Shown here in pieces: positions 28,779 through 40,552 of a DNA stretch of 64,000 nucleotides (position 1 is its first letter; each line of letters begins with the position of its first letter). Below the pieces are notes generated by a model. The model saw only the letters and a list, made by a program, of their open reading frames with translations. It searched no databases and was not told the origin of the DNA. The stretch lies in the NCBI RefSeq assembly GCF_000002865.3, contig NW_001865053.1:635542-699541 (forward strand), read 5' to 3'. Source of the stretch: Monosiga brevicollis MX1 (lineage: Eukaryota > Opisthokonta > Choanoflagellata > Craspedida > Salpingoecidae). The translations under genes and the position numbers were made by a program.

Positions 28779-31700
28779 ATGGGCCGTGCAGGCAAGATGA
28801 AGAAGAAGCAGGGTCACGGTGGCCCTGCCAACCCCAAATGGCAGCGCGACCGTCAACAGAACGGTGCGTACCGCCACCCGACCACATGCCCATGTTCCAA
28901 AACATCACCTGTGCATACACACAACCACACATGTCTCCCCCGCCACCGACCCGACCAACTACGCCGCCAAACAAACACACACACACACACACAGCATGCT
29001 CGAAACAGGCAAGACATGTGCGCAAAAACAGGATGACATCTCTCTCTCTTCTGCGCTCTCTCTGCTCTCTCTCTCTCTGCTCTCTCTGCTCTCTCTCTGC
29101 TCTCTCTCTCTGCTCTCTCTCGGCTCTCTCTCTGCTCTCTCTCTGCTCTCTGCTCTCTCTCTGCTCTCTCTCTGCTCTCTCTGCTCTCTCTCTCTCTCTG
29201 CTCTCTCTGTCTGCTTCACGTGGCCGGTCGGTCATGGAATGTGGCGGCAGCTGGGGCTTGACTTGCAGTGCAGTGAGGTTTGAGACACCCGTGTTGCTCT
29301 TCCGGTTTGCCCTGACCTTCGTCTCAAACACACACACACACACACATGGGCTTGAAGAACAGCAGGGCATGAACCAGAGGAGACCGCGATCATCCCCGAG
29401 GCTCTGCTCGCAGCTTCAATACCTCATGGCTCGCTTTGCATCTTAGATCACAATGGCCGCAGCCCTGCTTCCAAGACGCATGCCATTGATCAGGTGCGAC
29501 TCGCGTCCTACGCCAGGTGCCCACCCCCCCTCCCTTGGAAACAGTCTCTCTCGCTCACCCCTGTCCTTGCCCCACCCGGTTTTGTCTGGGCCATGATAGC
29601 ACCTACGTGGCAACCAAAAGTACTGGAACATGAAGATGGCCTTTGAGCCAGCCCGTGATCCCGCTGCTGCTAGTGGCGGTATGGCCAACAGCAAGCTGAA
29701 GCCCCTCAATCGCAAACGTACGCCAAAGGCCTTTGCTCTGCAGCCGGATCCTCCCGCGCGCTTGAAAGGCCCGAACCGGCAGTTTGTCTGTCGGCTTGTC
29801 TGTCTGTCTGTCGGTCTGGCTGGTTGGCTGTCTGGCCGTCTGTCTTACTGACTCAAACTGTAAACCACCGCTTGTAGAAGCCAACAGCAACGCTGCCGCC
29901 CATGCCGCCGCCAGTACTCAGCCCGGCTCGGGTGCCGCTCTGCCCGCCCCCCGCAAGATTCTCTTTGACGAGGTCGCTGCTTGCCCGCCTCCTTCTCTCA
30001 CACCCTCCGCCTGCCCTACGTCGCAATGTTGGTCAGATGTTCTGGCCCGCCTGCATTAACGCGGCACCCGCCCTCTATTTGGTTGGCCTGTCTTGCTTGT
30101 GCCTCGGAACAGGATCAACTTCAGCTCAACTGGCAGCAGACTCGCCGCATTGGCCCTGGCCTCGTCAACATGGGCAACACGTGCTTCCTCAACGCTGTTC
30201 TCCAATGTCTTACGTACACACCTGCCTTGGCTCAGTTTCTGCTCTCGGACGATTGCACCCGCATGTCTCGCAACAAGGTTAGCCCATACACTCCACAACG
30301 CGCCCTCATGTGCTGCCTGCCCCCGTTCTTTCTGATCGGTGGGTTTTTTCCCCACCCCTGCCCCTGTCCGCCCGTGCATCCCCGCCACGTAGGGTCCAGA
30401 TGCTCTGCACAACCTGGCCACCCATGTCCGCCGCGCCTTGAGCTCTTCGGCTGGACCCAGCATAACACCCCAAGCCATCGTCTCGAAGCTCCGAAGTCCG
30501 TACCCGGATTTTCTCTGCAGATGCTTTCGCTTTGTCTCTCTCTGCCTCTGGTGATACCTAATGCAACATCTTCTCATTCCCGCATGCCATGCTTCGACCG
30601 CTCGACCGCCACCTTTGACGTAGCCATTTACAAGCGCTTCCGCCTTGGTCGTCAAGAAGATGCCCACGAGTTTATGCGCTTCCTGATTGAGGCTTTGCAA
30701 AAGTCGGCCGTCAGCACCGTGGGCCAGCTTGATGAGCGCAGCAAGACGACCTCAGTGATCCATGGCATCTTTGGCGGTACGTTTCCCTCCCAACCGGGGC
30801 ATCACTAAGAAACCCCGGTAGCGAACCGCGAGGCGACGGCTTGACTTTGGCCTGGCGGAATGCGGCATCCTCGTCCCCACGCAGGCTATCTGCGCTCCCA
30901 GGTGCGCTGCTTGAGCTGCAAGTACGAATCCAACACCTATGATCCTTTTTTGGACCTCTCCCTCGAGATTGGCAAATGCCAGACGGTATGTGGAAACACT
31001 TTGCATTTTGTGTAGGCACTGAAGTGCCGCTTCCTCACGCGTGAGTCCCTCTCCATCACCTGAAAACGCCGGTCCTTGGTCGATCATGGTGGATTTGCAC
31101 AGCTGGACAAGGCCTTGCGGCATTTTTTCAGCCCTGAAAAGCTTTTGCGGGAAAACCAGTACCGCTGTGATGGCTGCCGCAAATACGTGGACGCTCTCAA
31201 ACAGTTCTCCTGCCACCACCTGCCCAACGTGCTGACCGTCCAACTCAAGCGTTTCAGCTTCATCAGGTACAGTTCGCTCCTGTGCCTCGTGCTGATCGTC
31301 TGCGGCCAGGCGTCATCGCTGACACTGCCATCTTTTTTCCGTCGTCGTGCCAGCATGTTTGGTTCTAAGGTGGGCCAGTTTGTTCAGTACCCGGAGATTC
31401 TGGACATGGCTCCCTACGTCAACAAAACCCAGGTCTGCCGCGAAGCTTACGTCTCTCTCTAATCCTTGCTTGAGCCATTCAGATCCTCCTTGGTTCTCAA
31501 CTTTCAGCTTGCGCACTCTCAAATAGCAAGCAAGTATGACGGACCGAGGAACCCGTTATCGCCTCTACGCTGTGCTGGTACATGCAGGCCACTCGCTTCA
31601 ATCTGGCCATTACTATTGCTACGTGCGCAACAGTAACAACATCTGGTATCGCATGGATGACGCTCGAGTACGTGTGCCCCTCAACCCTCGACCCTCGACC

Positions 31701-34700
31701 CTCGACCCTCAACGCTCTTCTTCGTGGACCTGGCGTTTGCAGGGCCGTCTCTGCTAGAACTGATCGCATGTCTCTTTGGTGATGATAGGTGTCGACGGCC
31801 AGTCAACAGGAAGTGATGCGCCAACAAGCTTACATCCTCTTTTACACGCGGGTTCGCACCGCGCCCCATCATGTGGCCCTTGCTCCGCCCGTTACCACCG
31901 CAGCATTCCTTTGCCCGCCCATGATAATGATGACTGCCCCTTTGTTTGTGTCGGCAGATTGCCAATCCGCGACCATCGGCACCCGTTGTCGCAAAAGCTG
32001 ACGCCCAAGCCAAGCCCAAGGCCACCGAGCCCAAGCCAAAAGCAACCCCACCCCTAGCATCTGACCCCATCACCAGCGAGGAAGATGGTCGTCCACAGGC
32101 AAAACGCGTGGCACGCGAGGCCGCTGAGACTGTCCCGGACAAGGCGACACTTGTCGGCCTTTCTTCTCTACCTCGGGTCTGTACATCTTGCCCATTCTGT
32201 ACTCAGGCCTGTGGCTTTGTTTTTTCCCTCGGGAGATAATTGCTGATCAAGGCCCGTGTATGACAGGCCGCCCAACCAGACAGTGACGACAGTGACGACG
32301 ACATGGCGAATGCAGTTGCAAGCTCCGGTGCCGGCTCAAATCCCGTAGACCCCGTGCTCATGGCCACACATACCGAGTGGAACATTACATACAAGATTAG
32401 CGCTGCCTCGGCCACGATTGATGTGAGGCCTACTTATCTTGTCCCTTTGCTTCTTTTGGGCCACGTGCCGTGTTTGTATCCTGATGCTCATGTGTGCGCG
32501 CGTACTTCCTCAGGAAATCAGCGAAATCAATCTGTTTCAAGTCGTCGAGCCTACAAAGTGGCATGAGGCGAATGCGCGACGCGAGCGCGCCAAACAGCGT
32601 CAGCAGCGTGTGCGGCAGGTCATTGAACGACAACGCCGTTTGCTGGACCAGCGTTTGCAGCTACACGGCGATGAGGTTGACTCGGATCTGGAGGACTCAC
32701 TGAGTGAGTCGAGCGAGTCACTCAACGATGCCGATGCAGATGACTGGGCTGCCCATCTGCTCGACGTTGCGAAAATCATGGGCAATGGCTCCACTTTGAC
32801 CCAGTCTGCCGCCGCCATTGAGAGCGATGAGAGCGACGATGAGTGGGTGCCTCCGGGTGAGCAGGCGGCGCCATCCGGCTCGGAAGATAGCATGACCGAC
32901 AGTGCGCCAGAAGAAAGTGGCTCGACCCCCATGCCCGCACAAGCACCCCCCTCTTACTTGGAGGCAGTACGCGCCAGTCTCGGGTCGGAACTTGGGCCCA
33001 TGCTCGATGAAGAGACACTGGAGCTGCTAGCACAGGCAGACCCTGGTATGCATGCGTCTTTGATTTGCATACGAGTAGCTGGTACTTGAAACCGTCCCGC
33101 TGACATCCAAACTCATGAATTGGTTTGCCTGTTGAGAGCAGAAGTCCAGGCTCAGATGAAGCAGCCTTTGCATGAAGTTTTGGAGCAATCACTTGTCGTG
33201 GTCCAAGATGCCATGCTTGAGGTATGCTTGTTCGTTGTCCCGCCATGACATGCTTTGGAGCGAGTTGGGGGCTGAGCTCGCGTATTCTCGCTCTACTAGC
33301 CACATGTTAAACGTGCTCTCATCTCTCTTGTTGGTGCTGACCTTCCTCATCTCTCGTCTGTTACGTAGCAAACCCTGGATGAAGACGAACAAGTGGTCTA
33401 TGACGGCAAGCTTACAGTTGAGACTTGTCCGCCACATTTGTTGGCCTACGTCAAACAGCAAGTCTCAGCAGCCGCTCGGCAGGTTCGTTGCATCTTTGGT
33501 GGCTCGGCAATTCACACGGTGCTCAGCAGGCTGCTCGACTTCAAGAACCTGTCTTACATATGCTTCATCTTGGCTGGGATCATGGGTGGCATCGTAATGT
33601 AGCTCTTGGAAGACATTTACTTGACGGATGAGGAGGAGAACGACCTGGCCACTGGCTCTGCAGCAAACTCGGATAGCGACGACGATGAAGAATCTGACGC
33701 GCCTGACTTTGCTCCCGAATCTGAGTCGACTCCTGCATTGGACGGTGTTGACGATCCTCTCCTGGCCTCGGACAGCGACGATGACGTCGATGTGGCTATT
33801 GACGGCGCTCCTGTTGCCTCGACCGCCAGTTCTCGCGTGCAAGAATATGAATATGTGCCGGACGCCGGCCTTCCTCGACACTCGAATGCGACCCTGGTAC
33901 GTCGCTGGGCTTATCAGCATGCATGGTTATGCCTCCAACCTCTGCCTGCGAATTGTGCCATGTGCGCTGAACTGCTCTGCACCTCATCCTTGCGTCGCCC
34001 GTTTTCCAGGGTTGGGATGGCAAGCGCCGAGTCGGCGTAGCGCAAAGCTTGGCTGAGACCAATGATGGTGGTACGCTGCTCTTTAGCTGTGGTTTTCTGC
34101 TTTCGCTCTTCCTTCGTTAATTTCCGAATACTTCTTCTTCTTCTACTGCCGTTGCCTTTTGCATGGCTTCTCAGAGTTCTCTGGCCGGTTGTCCTTTTGT
34201 GTTTGTTGCCCCCTCCCCTCATAACTTCGATTGTGCTCGTTAGTTTTGAGTTGGGAGGGCGCCATGAGCAGTGCACTGGATGGCGAGCAGCCGGCGCAGC
34301 GCGCAGCTGTGGATGCTGCCGATGAGCTCGAGCGTGAGGAGTATGATGAGGTATGCTGCAATGAGTTTTCAGAGCTTGCGCGGGAGCAACAAAGCTGGTT
34401 TGTCTGTGTTCTAACACTGGCGCGCCTTCTGTCAGGATTACGATCGAGGCCGTGTTAAGAAGGTCAAAACTGGCAAGAAGACTGGACCGGTGGATTTGAG
34501 CCAGCAGCTGCAGCATTCACACAACCGTCTTAAAAACCTGAAGGGCTTGAACCTCACCAAGGGTCTACGAAATGATCGTGGTCGCGGCGGTGGTCGTGGC
34601 GGAGGTCGTGGTGGACGTGGTGGACGTGGGGGTCGTGGTGGACGTGGTGGTGGGCGTGGTGGTGGACGTGGCCGCGGTGGTCGCGGCGGTCGTGGCGGTC

Positions 34701-34720
34701 GTGGCGGTGGTCGCCGTTAG
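28779..34720 (+). CDS. USP36/USP42-type ubiquitin-specific protease
   Basis: Cysteine protease that removes ubiquitin; animal USP36 is nucleolar and acts in ribosome biogenesis. The ATG at 28779 starts a basic N-terminus ([15 protein letters not shown]). The linker before the catalytic domain reads [11 protein letters not shown] (about 29940). The Cys box is [20 protein letters not shown] (about 30152), followed by [20 protein letters not shown] (about 30638), the zinc-ribbon region [20 protein letters not shown] (about 30900) and [17 protein letters not shown]-type residues with [14 protein letters not shown] (about 31150-31260). The His box is [20 protein letters not shown] (about 31580) with WYRMDD. 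Acidic Ser/Asp-rich exons occupy 32260-33900. The C-terminus has [14 protein letters not shown] and [15 protein letters not shown] (34440), the WDG and DRGKxKKxK blocks typical of USP36/42, then a Gly-Arg tail to TAG at 34720. Active-site landmarks are intact. More than ten introns. Confidence 0.92.
29038..29211 (+). repeat. CTCTG-type (CT)n array in intron 1 of the USP36-type gene
   Basis: CTCTCTCTG units of variable length repeat for about 170 bp inside the first intron (donor after 28862, acceptor at about 29450), pyrimidine on the sense strand. The intron also holds CA arrays near 28975-28993 and 29328-29346. Confidence 0.9.
31676..31711 (+). repeat. Short 7-bp tandem repeat (CCTCGAC) in an intron
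   Basis: About four copies of CCTCGAC follow the exon encoding WYRMDDAR in the deubiquitinase gene; the last copy is diverged. Confidence 0.8.
34573..34717 (+). repeat. GGTCGTGGC-type repeat encoding a C-terminal RGG tail
   Basis: GGTGGACGTGGT and GGTCGTGGC units encode about 45 residues of Gly-Gly-Arg repeats ending Arg-Arg-stop. This is a GAR-type RNA-binding or nucleolar-targeting tail. Confidence 0.9.
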
Positions 34721-35450
34721 GATGCTCGGGATTTTCATAGTGTCTACTCCTGAATGTAATGGGGGTAATTCGGTCTTGTGTTGTGCTTTTACGTTTTTCG
34801 AGTGTTCAAGGAAGTTGGCACTTCCCAATTGTACGCTAGGCATGATTTCGTTTTGGTTGCCAGCATTTCCCTTTCCCTGATTTCAACTTTGATCCCCTTC
34901 GCATTTCGTCCACTGATTGATGCTGACGCTGTCCAACCGACCTAAACTTTGACAGCGTGAGTGACCCTTCGGGAAATAAGACATAGAAACGCGGACATGA
35001 TGACAGCACAATGGGCTTGAGTAGTTCAGCGTAGTTGAACTGCGGTTGAATGTCTTGCCTCAATCAAACGTACCACACTCATAGTGTCGACTTGAAATAC
35101 TCCGACGCACCACTTCAGGGCTCGCAATGTGGCTCTGTGGCCAACTTGTGCGTGGACCATACCGTCTCATACCTTTCATTCAACCTTGCCGACCAAACAC
35201 AGCAACTCTGCCACGGATTTGACGCTACCATCTCCCGAAAGAAAACAAACCCCACAGCGGCAAACGGCGGACGCACTCGGGCTGTCCCAAACCACACTCG
35301 CGCGCTGCAATGCAACAAGTTGTCGCACTGCAGTGAATTGCAACCAAATTAAATTTCATAAAAATCAATCAAAATTCATCAAAAATTCAATCAAAATTGG
35401 TCAGAGGACCAAGCAGACATTGATTAGTGTGCAAGAAAGAACTGATACAT
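34721..35450. other. Convergent intergenic region, USP36-type / IQ-motif gene
   Basis: Contains AT-rich DNA with repeated ATCAAAA/AAATTCA words near 35360-35400. No gene supported. Confidence 0.55.
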
Positions 35451-38400
35451 TCAGTCAGCCTCCTCCTCATCGCTACTGTCGAGGTGCTTGTCCACCAAAG
35501 CCTGCAAGGCAACGGCATGGGCGCCATACTTTTCCTTCATCATCATATCGACCACCTACGGCATCACACGAAGAAGAAGACAGACGGCAAGAAAAAAGGC
35601 GATTGAGCCACCCAAAGGCCCAAAGGCGGCAGAAGAAGAAAGGGGACCAATGGACGGCATGGTCAATCAGTAATGTCATGCAGTAAACGCACTGCTTTCA
35701 GCGGTGTCTCATCTCGAGATGCTTCCATCAGTGCCCACGAGTCCTGGCCGTCCACACGCGGCTGCAACCACGTGCTCTCCAAGCTTCGAGCTGTTCGCAG
35801 CTGCATATCACGGGACATGAGTACGCTCGCATCCAAGTGAGAGGTGGCGACTGCAACACCACAACAGACCTGAATGCCTGGAGGCTCTTTCAAAAAGTGG
35901 AAAATATCCAACAAGGCTCTCAAACTCAACTTCACGCCTGTGAATGAGAGTGTGAGGAGGTGTTCGTATCGTCGCAAAAAACACCAGCATCAACAGCCAG
36001 TCACTCTCCACGAACGCAACACGCACCGGCGTCCATGCTATCAACGGGTTGACGAAACACCACGCTGACAGCCGCCAGAAATTCCGTCTGTTTTGGCATA
36101 TACCCGATCATGTCATGGTGCCCGCGCAGCAGACGATGCCCCTCCTCTACGAGCGACAAAGCAGGGCGGTGCACAGAGTGAGCTGGCAACGCGGAACAGT
36201 CTGGCTTGCCACCCCGGGTTGTGCATCATTTTGAGTCCAAGCATGCTGCACACCCACACCCACCCAATGTTATTGCCTGGGTGGTTTTGTCGCAAAATTT
36301 GCGAAAACCGGTTTGCACGGCATGTCGCCGCCTGGTATGCTCGAGAAAGCCGTTAAAGGTGATGGGCTGCAACGAGGCCGGGGGTGTTGTGAGCCAGGCG
36401 CCTCGCACATCATCAAGCGCATCCGCAAAAGTACGAACCAAAGCTACGGCCTTGATGCCAGCCAGTCCAAACGATTTAAGTGCACGGTCATTGTCCTCGT
36501 GAAATTGCTCAATGGCTTGAGCACGCGGTGTTTTAAGATCCCATAGCGACATGCTCCTAAAAAATTAGGTGTGTCAACGTCGGTGGAATAGGGTTAACGG
36601 GCGCAAGACGCGCCAGGCGTGCCTGGAAGGATGACGCATTGCAGGTGTAATGTCAAGGCGAAGGTGAGTCCTTGGGAATTGCGGGCACATACTGGATATC
36701 CAGATGCTTGCGACGCCAGTGTGCTCCTCGAAACCAAGCCTGGATGCGAACAGCACTAGCTACTCGTCGCTCCGTCTTGGCCGGTGGCACGGTCATGGCA
36801 TCCATGGTGATGGAGTGCACGGCAAGCTGCAGCGGTGGATCAGTTGTGTCGCCTGCCTCACTACCATCGGAAGGATCAGGGTCAGTGGGCGTGGGCTCGA
36901 AGGACGGCGCGTGCGCTTCAGGAACATCAATGACGTCAATCATCGGTGTTGATCGGCCGACAACCTGTGTAACAGAAGTGACGCATGAGCATCAAGAAGA
37001 TACTCAGTGGACACGCAGAAGCAAGGCTTTTTGGAGTTCATGGCAGAGTTGAGGTCGATTGAGCATGCTGGTGCAACCACACAGGTCTACAAATTGCTGC
37101 ACGCACCTTGAGTAGATCAGCAACATTATCTGTGGACTTGGATTGTTGACTTTTAGCGTGAAGTGATGCTCGTCGGAGTTTGCCTCGAGAAAGCGCATAG
37201 CCGCGGTCCGAGTGTTCCAAGGGTACACGCGCAAGATGTTGCGGCTCAGCTTCAGCTGCAGGCCACAGGATACTAGCATCTTCATTTGAGCTCTCATTTT
37301 CACTACCATAATCAAATTTGTGAGGCTCATCTGAAGACTCGTTGTGTGAATCGTTTGTCTTGTCTGGCCAAGTTGAGTCGACGCTGGTTGTGGCGTGCCT
37401 CGAATCTGGATCAGTCTCGGCTGAAGCCGAGGTGTCATGACAAGGTCTATCGGTATGCTCATCGTCTTCCTCAGCTTCCTCTTGCAAGGGACTGGCTCTG
37501 CGGTCCTCCGGGGCGGTGGTGTTGCGACCGGGGCTGGAATGCTGACTCAAGGAAGTCAGGGCCGGGTCCAGGCCAAGCGCTGTGAGAGCGTCCATGACGG
37601 TCTCACGCCGAACCTTGAGCGCTTCTTGATCATGGGCATAGTCTTCTCGTACATGCTGCGCCAGGATGCTCATGGGATCGCGTGGTCCTGCAACATGTGA
37701 AACGTCATGCATGAAGCTCTCGAGCGGATTTGACAGAGCCTGTCGAGCACCACATACGAACCAAGCGACATAGACAAGAGAAGCTTCGGGTGAGAGGCAA
37801 ATGAGCAAGACCTCTGACGAGCACAAGTCAGATGGGGTGACATTGCTAGCTGGGCTCGACCCGGCATTGCCATTTTATAGCATGTTGACGAGCAAACCTG
37901 TTGGAGGCGAGTCACTTGAATCAAGCCGGCAGGGTCATCCGCTTGATACTTGGGGACTCGGCGGGATGCGCTGCGTTTTGTTGAAGACCCCGTTGCAACG
38001 AGTGGCGAATCGGGCAGCCAAGCCCGGGCCAATTGTTCCAATCGTCCATTGTTCATGACCCTGGAAGCCGCCAGAAAATGGTGGGCGCACAACCGTGTTG
38101 AGGACCAGTCACATTGACGCGAGCGCAGACGTGGTCAGGAGCGAGAGACGAACTCATGAGGGCGAGTTTTAACCACTGAAGCCTTCGGCTCGCCCGTGGT
38201 CATATTTAGGTTTGTCGGCTCGGGTTGGGTGCTAGTTTGCATGGGGGCCAGTTGTGGTCGACCCTTCTTTACAGTCGGGCTCGCACGGCTGCGGGTGCTT
38301 GGGCGGCTGCCTTGAGAAACGGCAGTCTCGGTTGTCGACTTGATTGAATCGCGCTGCGAACGCTATCATGCGTTGGTGTCAAAGACATGAACATGTTAGT

Positions 38401-40339
38401 ACTCTGAGCGAGTCTATTAGCACCATTCTTCAGCGCAGTGAGAAGCCCGAGCTTGCCTGTTGTCTCAGCAAGCCTTCAATGGTGTTATCAGTGAGTTTCT
38501 CCGAACGGGCAGCCTCAGTGAGTGGCCCAGGTTGGCGTTGGCGAAGCTGCCGCAGTTCTTGCTGTGCCTATACAACACACGAATCATTTGTCGGGCAAGA
38601 CTTAGATGGCAGATAGCGACCAGCGTGGCCAACCAGGCCTAAGAACATTTAAAAGAAAGGAAATTGCAGTTGGCGGGGCCTGGATCGAGGCTTTCGGTTG
38701 GTGACCGACGTACGGCAATGGTTGCCACAGGCAGATCCGAGATGCTGCGCAAGAGGGCAGATGCATCGAGGCTTTCGTGGGCTACGCGAGACGGTAAAGG
38801 TGGTGACGTGAGTGGACCCCAGGAAGACTGGCAAGCAGGCGAAGTCAGGCAATATGTCAGGAACAGGCTGAAGCGCACCCTTTTGCAGAGGAACAGGCGC
38901 TTCAGCTTCGTTGCTTTTGAACGCTGTCGACCTTTGTGCATGAGAGCGAATTGGGCCATGCCGCTTGGCGCGGGACCCGACTCGTTGGGTGTCATCCAAC
39001 GGAGAAGCGACAGTGGCCGTAAGTATGCCTATTAAAAATACACCGTTTTCGTTGCGTGTCAAGATGACAGAGACAGCGAATCTGCAAAAGTGAAGGCTTG
39101 GCTGCTTGAGGCTGTCCTCAAGAAGCAAGATTCAGGTGCTGGACCGACCTGCTCGTTGGGTGGAAGCGCCGATTTGGGGAACTACTTGGGAAGTCAATGG
39201 TTTTTCGTTTAGGTGAGGCGAAGGGGGCGCTGGGATATCTAGTGGTGAGGCCTGTAGCTTTTGGGAGCCAATTGCCGGTAGAACGGGAGGTTTACTCCCG
39301 GGACCTAGGATTGAGAAACAGAACATCCGCGGCAAGAACAAGAGCGAAAGTGGAAAAATAAGGCCCGGGGAGACCAAGATGCGGTCCCTTCGAGAGCAAG
39401 GGGCGTACTGGAGGGTGATGTCCGACCATCGATAGAGCGCTGGCGTCTTTTGATGCGTTCGGCAAGCGCTTGTTCGGCTTTGACAAAGGCGTCAATGGCA
39501 TGAATATACCAAAGTTTGGCCAGGTGAAGCTGATGCACCTGTTCTTCGACTCGTGTAGTTCTTGAGATCTACAGGGTGCGTCCAGACCAAACGCGCGTCA
39601 GATCAGCGGTTGGCTTGGAGCATCAAAGCATGCAATCCAGCACCAGGGGATGGTGCAGTCATGGGCCTCCAGAATGAGGGGTCCATCTTCACGCACTTCA
39701 AGCAACATTTTGGCCAGTCGCAGCCAAAGTCGATTTAATGTTTGGTCTTCCCCAGCGGCATGGTAGTTGCCGTCAATGATAAGGGGCCGTCGAGCTAGCC
39801 AGTGATCGGGCTGGCCCAGAGCGGCGTGTTGCAGCACATCCAGCAGCTCCTGTGGGTGATTGGTTGCGAAGGTTAGCGGTAGAGCTTCCGTGGAAGAACA
39901 GGCATTGATGTGAGCAGAACGCAGCACCAGCAGCACCGGTACCTGAAACTCGGCAATGTTTCTGAGAGAGCTGGTTTGGAGCGCCTCCCAATCGGCTGGG
40001 AGCAGCCCAAAGCACTCCGTGTGCTCGGCCATCAGGCTGGCTTGACGGGTTGCTCGGTCCCCCCCCCCCGGCGCCCACAGCGCGAGATTGAATGTACAAT
40101 TTGATGCGAGCAGAGAGAAAGGCAAGAGCCCAGCCAGTACACCTGCACGAAGACTTGGCAGGCGTAGCCGAAAGCCAAATCAGGAACCGACGCGTATTTA
40201 GTGTGCCGAAGGAAACACACAAGGCTGCCCTCGCGACCGCCCAGCAGCCGAGCGCGCTCGTTCACTTGGGGGAGCGGAGCGACTGTGTTCCGGGTTGCGA
40301 AGGCGGAATGGATGAGATAGTGTGATAAATGTCAGACAT
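35451..40339 (-). CDS. Uncharacterised IQ-motif protein
   Basis: I do not recognise the family. Coding potential is clear from many minus-strand exons that join in phase. A likely start is the ATG at 40339 (MSDIYHTISSIPPS), but the first two exons are weak. Well-supported blocks are LIIDGNYHAAGEDQTLNRLW (about 39780-39720), QLHLAKLWYIHAIDAFVKAE (about 39530), AWLATLVAICHLSLARQMIR (about 38640), a helical block QELRQLRQRQPGPLTE (about 38565), and an acidic, Ser-rich exon (37825-37105). A single IQ motif follows (RIQAWFRGAHWRRKHL, about 36755-36710), consistent with calmodulin binding. Further exons give SLWDLKTPRAQAIEQFHED (36550), EEGHRLLRGHHDMIGYMPK (36150) and VKLSLRALLDIFHFLKE (35935). The last exon, DMMMKEKYGAHAVALQALVD, ends in an acidic tail with TGA at 35451-35453. 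The gene could be split in two near 39600, because an alternative reading of the exon there runs into a stop. Confidence 0.6.
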
Positions 40340-40394
40340 GGGTTGAGTTGGATGACGTAATAGTGCAGAACAAAAGTGTCAGGCACTTGTATAT

Positions 40395-40429
<35 letters not shown>

Positions 40430-40552
40430 CGGGTGTGACGGGTGTTGAGACGACTCGTGCTCGAAATGAATTGACGTGACAGAACAGTAAGATGACAAAG
40501 ACAGGGGGGAGCACAAAGGCAAACATTAAACGAGCCGCCTCGTCTGGCTGGC
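40340..40552. other. Short intergenic region with (GT)n
   Basis: About 210 bp between the stop of the beta-trefoil gene and the proposed start of the IQ-motif gene, both on the minus strand. It holds a (GT)n array at 40396-40428. The close spacing leaves little room for a separate promoter. Confidence 0.55.

Noticed and set aside
28744-29370. Minus-strand frame rich in Arg-Glu-Ser across the USP36-type intron
   Set aside because: Repeat translation of the CTCTG array in intron 1.
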